Positions 13,285-18,486 of a stretch of 18,486 nucleotides of DNA are shown piece after piece. The notes under the pieces were generated by a model. The model had not been told where the DNA came from, ran no database searches, and saw only the letters and a list, made by a program, of their open reading frames with translations. Source of the DNA: T1Sed10-7 sp040904745 (GTDB lineage Bacteria; Actinomycetota; Nitriliruptoria; Nitriliruptorales; Nitriliruptoraceae); NCBI GenBank assembly GCA_040904745.1, contig JBBDSW010000177.1, forward strand, positions 1-18,486, read 5' to 3'. How positions within the stretch are numbered: the stretch's first letter is position 1; the number at the start of each line of letters is the position of its first letter. The position numbers and the translations under genes are program-made.

Positions 13285-16200
13285 GTGACCGACCTCCTCC
13301 CCCTGCTCGCTGCGGCGACGCCGTTCACCGGTGACGGCCCGTACGTGCTCCCGAACGAGCACGTGCACTGGGGCCCGATCGTCTGGGCCTACCTCTACCT
13401 CGCCGGCCTCGGCTCCGGGAACCTGATCGTCGCGCTCCTGCCGCGGCTTCCCTGGGCGATGGACAGCGACTCCCTGATGCGCCTGCGTCGGATCGCGATC
13501 ATCACGGCGCTCGCGAGCTTCCTGGCGATCCCGATCGCGGTGCTCGCGTCGTTGCATCAGCCCCTCCGCATGTGGCGGGTCGTCCTCGCCCCGACCGCGG
13601 TCTCCCCGATGTCCTACGGCTCCTGGGTGCTGGTGATCCTGATCGCGCTCACGACCTTCCACCTGTGGCACATGCACCGCCCCGAGTTCGCGTACGCGGC
13701 GGAACGCCGCAGCGACCTGCTGGGCAAGCTGTACGGCTTCGCCGCCGCGGGCTACGACCCTGAGGCCCCGGCGACCAAGGCCCCCAGCCGCACGATGGAG
13801 GTGATCCACTACGTCCGGATCGTCTTCGAGCTCGCCTTGATCGCCTACACCGGGTTCCTGCTGTCGTCGATGATCTCGCACACGGTCTGGGCGACCCCGA
13901 CGCTGGGCGTGATGTTCTTCCTCCTCGCGATGGCGACCGGCTACGCCTGGCTCGCCATGATCGGCTGGCTCACCGGCTTCCTCCGCAGCGAGGCACGGAT
14001 GCTGCAGTTGCTGGCCGGCTCCGGTGCCGTCTTCCTGGCGGGGGTGATGGCGCTCAGGGTCTGGGAGATGGTCTGGGGCGCGTACCTCTCCCAGAGCTCG
14101 TGGGCCGCCTTCGCCGAGATGCAGTTCTCCTACTTCGCGCTCTCGTTCTTCGGGGCCGAGGCTCTCGGCGGGCTCGTGGCGATCGGCCTGCTGGCCTACG
14201 CCTCCTGGCGTAACGACGGCCGGGCAGCGTGGATCGGTGGCGCGGTCTCGTTGCTCGTGCTGATGGTGATCCGCTGGCACATCGTGATCGGTGGCCAGAT
14301 GGTCTCCCGGACCCGCGCGGGGCTCGTGCCGTTCGAGCTCGAGTTCCTGGGCGCCGAGGGCGTGATCGCCACGGCGGCGCTGCTCGTGCTGACCGCGACG
14401 ATCATCGGCGCGTTGTTGTGGTTCCTGCCTTGGCGGACCGCACTGCACGCCAGCAGCGTGGACGAGACCCAGTCCGAGGAGCTCGTTGCGGCCGCGAAGT
14501 CGGCCGACCGGCGCCGGCTCCTGACGGTGGCCGGGGGGCTCACCGTTGGCATCGTCGGCGGGTACGCCACCGTCGGTGACCTGCTGATGCCGCAGTTCAA
14601 CCCGCGCCAGCCCGGACCCACCGGACCGACGGCGGATCGGGTCGTCAACTCCATCTGTCTGTCCTGCGACGCGCGGTGCGGCGCCCGCGCCGTCATCAAC
14701 AGCGAGGGTCGGGTCCGCAACGTCTTCGGCAACCCGTTCCACCCGGCGTCGACGATGAACCAGCCGATCCCGTTCGAGACCTCCCTGGACGACTCGCTCG
14801 AGGTCAACGGCACGCTGTGCATGAAGGGCGTGTCCGGGATGCAGTACCTCTACGACCCCTACCGGATCCGGCTCCCGCTCAAGCGCACCGGTCCGCGCGG
14901 ATCGGGTGAGTTCAAGGTCATCACCTGGGACGAACTGCTGGAGGATGTCGTCGAAGGGGGCCAGCTGTTCGCCGACATCGGTGAGAACCGGGAGATCGAG
15001 GGGATGCGCGCGGTCAACGACCCTTCGACCCCGATCGATCTTGACGCGCCGGAGCTGGGCCCACGCAGCTACGGCCTGGTTTGGAACACCGGTCGCGGAC
15101 AGACCCCGAGGACGACCTTCGTGCAGCGGTTCCTCGACGCCTTCGGCTCGAAGAACTACGTCTCCCACACCGACCTGTGCCAGATGAACTGGTACGTCGC
15201 GAACTACCTGTTCACGGGCCGCTACAACGAGGACGTGTCGGTCACCAACCAGCTGTTCGGTGACATCGTCAACAGCGAGTTCATGCTGTTCTTCGGCGTG
15301 AACCTCGGGGGCGGCTGGAAGCCGGGGGTCAACACCTCCGCCCCCATCCTCGCCAACCGGCATGCCGACGGCGATGGCTACCTGGTCCTCGTCGATCCTT
15401 ACGTGCCCCACGGTCGCCACTACGCGGACGAGTGGGTCGGCATCAAGCCGGCCACGGACGCAGCGATGGTGCTCGCGATGATGCAGTGGATCATGGACAA
15501 CCGGCGCGAGGACGTGGCCTACCTCGAGAACACCTCGAAGGCTGCTGCGGACGCCGATGGCGATCCCACCTGGAGCAACTCGACCTACCTCGTGATCGTC
15601 GAGGAGGATCACGAACGCAAGGGCCGGTTCGTCCGCGCCGGCGACGTCGGTCTCGGTGGGGACGAGTTCGTGGTCCGTGCCGGCGGTCAGCTCGCCACCC
15701 ACCTCGAGGCGGATGCAGGGGAGCTCTACGTCGATGACACCATCACCTTCGAGGACGGCACCGAGGTGGCGGTCAAGTCCTCCCTGCAGCTGCTGCGCGA
15801 CGAGGCGTTCGCCCGTTCGATCGAGGAGTGGTCCGAGATCTGCGCCGTGCCCGCAGCGGATATCGAGCGGCTCGCGGAACGGTTCGTCAGCCACGGCCGC
15901 AAGGCCACCGCGTCCTGCTACCGCGGGGCGACGATGCACTCCCAGGGCATCTACGCCGGGCTCGCGATCAACAGCCTCAACACCCTGATCGGCAACATGA
16001 ACTGGAAGGGCGGAGTGGTCAAGAACTCCAGCGGTCCGAGCTGGAACTCCGGGTTGTACGACCTGAGCACGATCGAGGGTGCGCCGACCGTGGAGGGCGT
16101 GCACGTCGCTCGGATCGACGCCCGCAGCGACATCGCCTACGAGGACTCGAGCGAGTTCCGGCGCAAGCTCGAGGAGACCGGCGACGGTTACCCCTCGACG

Positions 16201-17589
16201 CGCCCCTGGTACCCCTTCACCCACGCCGGGGTCACCACCGAGGCCCTCGGTGCGGCGGACTCGCAGTACCCCTACCCGGTCAAGATCTGGATCAACTACT
16301 ACATCAACCAGCGGCACTCGGTGCCGGGCGGGATCCGGTTCGAGGACACCTTCTCCGACCCGGACAAGATCCCGCTGTTCATCTCGGTGGACACCACGAT
16401 CTCCGAGACCAGCATCTACGCCGACTACATCGTCCCCGATGTGATGTGGCTCGACGGCCAGTACGGCTTCATGGGCCAGCAGACCGGGGCGGTCACGGCC
16501 TACGGCGCCGCGATCCGCCAACCGGTGGTCGAGCCGTTGACCGGTCGCACCGATGACGGCCGGCCGATGCTGATGGAGAACTTCCTCATCGACGCGGCGA
16601 TCCGGCTGGGGCTCCCCGGGTTCGGTGACGACGCGATCCCCGGCGATCCGGAAGGCCCGCACGCCGGCCAACGCTTCCCGCTGCGCAAGTACGAGGACTA
16701 CATGGTCCGCGGGATCGCGAACTTCGCGCACAGCGTCGGGGTGGACCCCGCCCCATCGAAGGAACTCGAGTACGTGTCCAGCTTCCCTGTCGCCGCGCAC
16801 CGTGACGTCATGACCGATGAGGAGTGGGAACGCGCTGTCGCGGTCATCGCCCGCGGTGGGTACTTCGACCCGCCCGAAGCCGCCTGGGACGAGAACGAGC
16901 GCCACACCGGTGGCGTGTCCCTCGACGAACGCGCGCCGCTGCAGATCTGGCACGAGGTGCTCGGGTCCACGCGTGAGTCCCAGACCGGCCGGATGCGTTG
17001 GGGCGGGCCGACCTACCGGGAGCCCGAGGACGGCGCCGGGCGCAAGCTCTCGGAGCTCGATCCCGAGTACCCCTTCACCGTGGTGACCTTCCGGCTCGCC
17101 ACGCGCACCAAGTCGCGGACCGCGTACGACTACTGGGCGATCGAGACGATGCCGGAGAACCGCGTCGAGATCAACCCGCAGGACGCGGCCGAGTACGGCA
17201 TCGCCACCGGTGACCGGGTGCGCATCGCCTCCCGCAGCGGCTCTGCGGAGGGCATCGCCAAGATCAGCCAGCGGGTACGACCGGGCGTGATCGCCGGGAC
17301 CCACCACTTCGGGCACACCCAGCAGGGCACCAGCGAGTGGACCATCACCGGCGGAGCGATCGACGCGGTCGCTGGGGGACGGGACTTCCACCCGATCCTG
17401 CACGACATGACCGAGTCGAACGTCGACGGCGACACGGTGAAGGCCGACAAGCGCCGGGCCTCGGCCGGGTTCAACGTCAACGATGCGATGCGGCGCAACG
17501 ACGATGTCCTCGACGACATGCCGCTCGTCGACAACGCGGGCGGCGCTACGGTCTTCCTCGACAGCCGGGTCCAGCTCGAGAAGGTCTGA
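13285..17589 (+). CDS. NrfD membrane subunit fused to a TtrA/PsrA/ArrA-like molybdopterin oxidoreductase
   Basis: 1434 residues in one uninterrupted frame. Residues 30-381 form an NrfD/PsrC-type membrane module with about nine hydrophobic segments. A charged linker (383-408) leads to R409-R410-R411-L-L and a hydrophobic stretch to about 430, a Tat-like signal in mid-protein. The catalytic part begins with a [4Fe-4S] motif C458-x2-C461-x3-C465-x46-C512. SHTDLCQMNW places C632 as the likely Mo ligand, as in the polysulfide/thiosulfate, tetrathionate and arsenate reductase groups. The C-terminal dinucleotide-binding domain starts near YPFTVVTFRL and includes INPQDAAEYGIATGDRVRI and THHFGHTQQG. 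The enlarged x46 spacing favours a TtrA-like type. Substrate unknown. The GTG has GGAG 8 bases upstream, 12 bp after the ferredoxin gene. Confidence 0.9.
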   Translation: MTDLLPLLAAATPFTGDGPYVLPNEHVHWGPIVWAYLYLAGLGSGNLIVALLPRLPWAMDSDSLMRLRRIAIITALASFLAIPIAVLASLHQPLRMWRVVLAPTAVSPMSYGSWVLVILIALTTFHLWHMHRPEFAYAAERRSDLLGKLYGFAAAGYDPEAPATKAPSRTMEVIHYVRIVFELALIAYTGFLLSSMISHTVWATPTLGVMFFLLAMATGYAWLAMIGWLTGFLRSEARMLQLLAGSGAVFLAGVMALRVWEMVWGAYLSQSSWAAFAEMQFSYFALSFFGAEALGGLVAIGLLAYASWRNDGRAAWIGGAVSLLVLMVIRWHIVIGGQMVSRTRAGLVPFELEFLGAEGVIATAALLVLTATIIGALLWFLPWRTALHASSVDETQSEELVAAAKSADRRRLLTVAGGLTVGIVGGYATVGDLLMPQFNPRQPGPTGPTADRVVNSICLSCDARCGARAVINSEGRVRNVFGNPFHPASTMNQPIPFETSLDDSLEVNGTLCMKGVSGMQYLYDPYRIRLPLKRTGPRGSGEFKVITWDELLEDVVEGGQLFADIGENREIEGMRAVNDPSTPIDLDAPELGPRSYGLVWNTGRGQTPRTTFVQRFLDAFGSKNYVSHTDLCQMNWYVANYLFTGRYNEDVSVTNQLFGDIVNSEFMLFFGVNLGGGWKPGVNTSAPILANRHADGDGYLVLVDPYVPHGRHYADEWVGIKPATDAAMVLAMMQWIMDNRREDVAYLENTSKAAADADGDPTWSNSTYLVIVEEDHERKGRFVRAGDVGLGGDEFVVRAGGQLATHLEADAGELYVDDTITFEDGTEVAVKSSLQLLRDEAFARSIEEWSEICAVPAADIERLAERFVSHGRKATASCYRGATMHSQGIYAGLAINSLNTLIGNMNWKGGVVKNSSGPSWNSGLYDLSTIEGAPTVEGVHVARIDARSDIAYEDSSEFRRKLEETGDGYPSTRPWYPFTHAGVTTEALGAADSQYPYPVKIWINYYINQRHSVPGGIRFEDTFSDPDKIPLFISVDTTISETSIYADYIVPDVMWLDGQYGFMGQQTGAVTAYGAAIRQPVVEPLTGRTDDGRPMLMENFLIDAAIRLGLPGFGDDAIPGDPEGPHAGQRFPLRKYEDYMVRGIANFAHSVGVDPAPSKELEYVSSFPVAAHRDVMTDEEWERAVAVIARGGYFDPPEAAWDENERHTGGVSLDERAPLQIWHEVLGSTRESQTGRMRWGGPTYREPEDGAGRKLSELDPEYPFTVVTFRLATRTKSRTAYDYWAIETMPENRVEINPQDAAEYGIATGDRVRIASRSGSAEGIAKISQRVRPGVIAGTHHFGHTQQGTSEWTITGGAIDAVAGGRDFHPILHDMTESNVDGDTVKADKRRASAGFNVNDAMRRNDDVLDDMPLVDNAGGATVFLDSRVQLEKV

Positions 17590-17604
17590 GACGTCACCCG
17601 CCCG

Positions 17605-17633
17605 GTCCGGTACGTGCTTCCCGGGGTACGGAC
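17605..17633 (+). repeat. Stem-loop between the oxidoreductase gene and mobB
   Basis: GTCCG(G)TAC (17605-17613) pairs with GTACGGAC (17626-17633), one bulged G, 12-nt loop. There is no T-tract after it. It may mark a processing or attenuation point that lowers mobB expression relative to the structural genes; this is inference. Confidence 0.4.
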
Positions 17634-17662
17634 GAGGGCACACAGCGCTGAAGGGTCGATCG

Positions 17663-18301
17663 ATGCCGATCATCGCGATCGTCGGGAACTCGGGCAGCGG
17701 CAAGACGTTGTTGGCCGAACAGTTGGTCGCGGCCCTGGACGCCGAGGGCCTGCGCGTGGCCTACGTCAAGCACGCCGTGCACGGGTTCGAGCCGGGCCGC
17801 AGCGGATCCGACTCCGAGCGGGTCAGGAAGGCCGGCGCCGATCCGGTGGTCGTGATGGATCCGGACGGACTCCTCGAGGTGACCGGGTCCTCGGAGGAAC
17901 TGCTCGCGCAGCTGCTCACTGGACTGAGAGGTGACGTCGTGCTGCTCGAGGGGTTCAGCTCGGGGCCGTGGCCGAAGCTGCGTGTCACGGTGGACGGGGC
18001 CGCCCCTCGCGACGTCGCCGAGCCGGTCCTGTTCGATCTCGACCGCAGCCGCGACGAACGGTTCCCGGACGCGGCGATCCGGTCGGTGACCGATGTCATC
18101 AAGGGACGACGCGCGGCGATTGGATCGGCCCACGCGACCCTGTACGCCGACGGTCGTGAGGTCCCGTTGCGTGGCTTCGCGCAGACGATCGTGGCGAGCG
18201 CCGCCCGTGGCCTCCTGGGGTCCCTGCGCGGCGTGGACGACGCTGACCGTCTGGTGCTCGAGCTCCGTCGGGGCGAAGACCACGATGAGCGAGGTACCTG
18301 A
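17663..18301 (+). CDS. mobB: MobB, molybdopterin-guanine dinucleotide cofactor protein
   Basis: 212-residue P-loop GTPase that assists MobA in making the bis-MGD form of the molybdenum cofactor. Walker A is GNSGSGKT (residues 8-15). Further MobB blocks are VAYVKHAVHGFE, DSERVRKAGADPVVV, DVVLLEGFSSGPWPKLRV and the region before LFDLD. The C-terminal 45 or so residues (DGREVPLRGFAQTIVASAAR onward) extend past the E. coli protein; such extensions occur in other MobB proteins. The ATG has GAAGGG 7 bases upstream and lies 73 bp after the molybdoenzyme, so it is probably the last gene of that operon. This supports the enzyme using Mo- or W-bis-MGD. Confidence 0.92.
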   Translation: MPIIAIVGNSGSGKTLLAEQLVAALDAEGLRVAYVKHAVHGFEPGRSGSDSERVRKAGADPVVVMDPDGLLEVTGSSEELLAQLLTGLRGDVVLLEGFSSGPWPKLRVTVDGAAPRDVAEPVLFDLDRSRDERFPDAAIRSVTDVIKGRRAAIGSAHATLYADGREVPLRGFAQTIVASAARGLLGSLRGVDDADRLVLELRRGEDHDERGT

Positions 18302-18343
18302 GCCGGGATGCGGCCGGCTGGCCCGTGACCTCGAGTTGTAGGG

Positions 18344-18374
18344 CTCCCGCGGGTGACGGGAGACGCCACGTAGG
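18344..18374. repeat. Stem-loop element downstream of mobB
   Basis: CTCCCG (18344-18349) and CGGGAG (18357-18362) form a perfect 6-bp stem with a 7-nt loop, 42 bases after the mobB stop. Without a T-tract it is at best a weak terminator. CTCCCGCGGG and GGGAGACGCCACGTAGG both have counterparts in the element upstream of the operon (11221-11257). The rest of the 185 bp after mobB shows no gene; an ATG at 18463 may open a further gene but too little is visible. Confidence 0.4.
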
Positions 18375-18486
18375 TCCTGACCGCCCCTCCGTGCTCGCAC
18401 GCTGCGCCTAAACCGCATCGCCCAGGCTGCACAACGGCCCTGCAGATCGGGACCTTCGACTTATGGTCGATCACCTCGCCGGGCGT

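Noticed and set aside
14458..17589. A separate catalytic-subunit gene starting at GTG 14458
   Set aside because: There is no Shine-Dalgarno upstream and no stop between it and the NrfD part, so the fused reading is simpler.
13216..17703. A 1495-residue open frame on the minus strand antisense to the NrfD-molybdoenzyme gene
   Set aside because: It mirrors the codon pattern of the high-GC sense gene, is made of Arg/Asp/Gly/Val/His-rich low-complexity sequence, has no recognisable domain, and overlaps a gene with clear catalytic motifs.
18302..18486. A tRNA, riboswitch or CRISPR repeat in the last 185 bp
   Set aside because: No T-loop motif, no known riboswitch core and no repeated spacer structure could be found; only a short GC-rich hairpin is visible. 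The resemblance of GGGAGACGCC to a B12 box is partial and lacks the rest of the structure.

Overview
The window is high-GC DNA throughout, with GTG/TTG starts, ATGA-type gene overlaps and tightly packed operons. An actinobacterial-type DapD and a mycothiol S-conjugate amidase (Mca) point to a mycothiol-producing member of the Actinomycetota. A deep-branching lineage is a guess and is not shown by the sequence. A run of exactly 100 N (8210-8309) splits the window into two contigs, so the order across it is a scaffold claim and not read-through sequence.

Left contig (1-8209). A high-affinity phosphate ABC transporter operon, pstS (3' part)-pstC-pstA-pstB, enters from the left and its genes overlap or abut. 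It converges on a minus-strand operon arsR-ylbF-ylbF. Divergent from arsR is a plus-strand operon arsD-arsA-mca. The 161-bp arsR/arsD intergenic region holds two overlapping divergent promoters whose -35 boxes lie in two similar dyads 32 bp apart, a compact design for an As(III)-responsive repressor. The operon supplies the As(III) chaperone (ArsD) and the two-domain ATPase (ArsA) with all their arsenic-binding cysteines. No membrane permease (ArsB/Acr3) and no arsenate reductase (ArsC) is visible. In their place the ArsR-flanking transcripts carry a mycothiol-conjugate amidase and two YlbF/YmcA-family proteins with cysteine-containing tails.

Right contig, first part (8310-10715, minus strand). 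dapD-dapE are lysine/meso-diaminopimelate biosynthesis genes, followed by an overlapping ComB-family phosphatase that runs into the gap. These look like housekeeping genes.

Right contig, second part (10867-18301). A small AhpD/carboxymuconolactone-decarboxylase-fold protein is divergent from a respiratory molybdoenzyme operon: a 630-aa multi-cluster ferredoxin, a 1434-aa protein fusing an NrfD-type membrane quinone module to a TtrA/PsrA/ArrA-like molybdopterin catalytic subunit, and MobB for the Mo-bis-MGD cofactor. The notable point of the window is that both large proteins carry a twin-arginine (Tat-like) signal in their interior and not at the N-terminus. In the first, about 400 residues of ferredoxin-rich, presumably cytoplasmic protein precede RRSFLK and a four-cluster TtrB/NrfC-type exported subunit. 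In the second, a complete polytopic NrfD domain precedes RRRLL and the catalytic domain. A normal three-subunit A-B-C molybdoenzyme complex is thus packed into two polypeptides that should cross the membrane mid-chain, with an added cytosolic iron-sulfur module. The substrate cannot be read from the sequence; tetrathionate, selenate, arsenate or another sulfur or metalloid oxyanion are the family options. The operon is bracketed by two short related GC-rich stem-loop elements (11221-11257 and 18344-18374).
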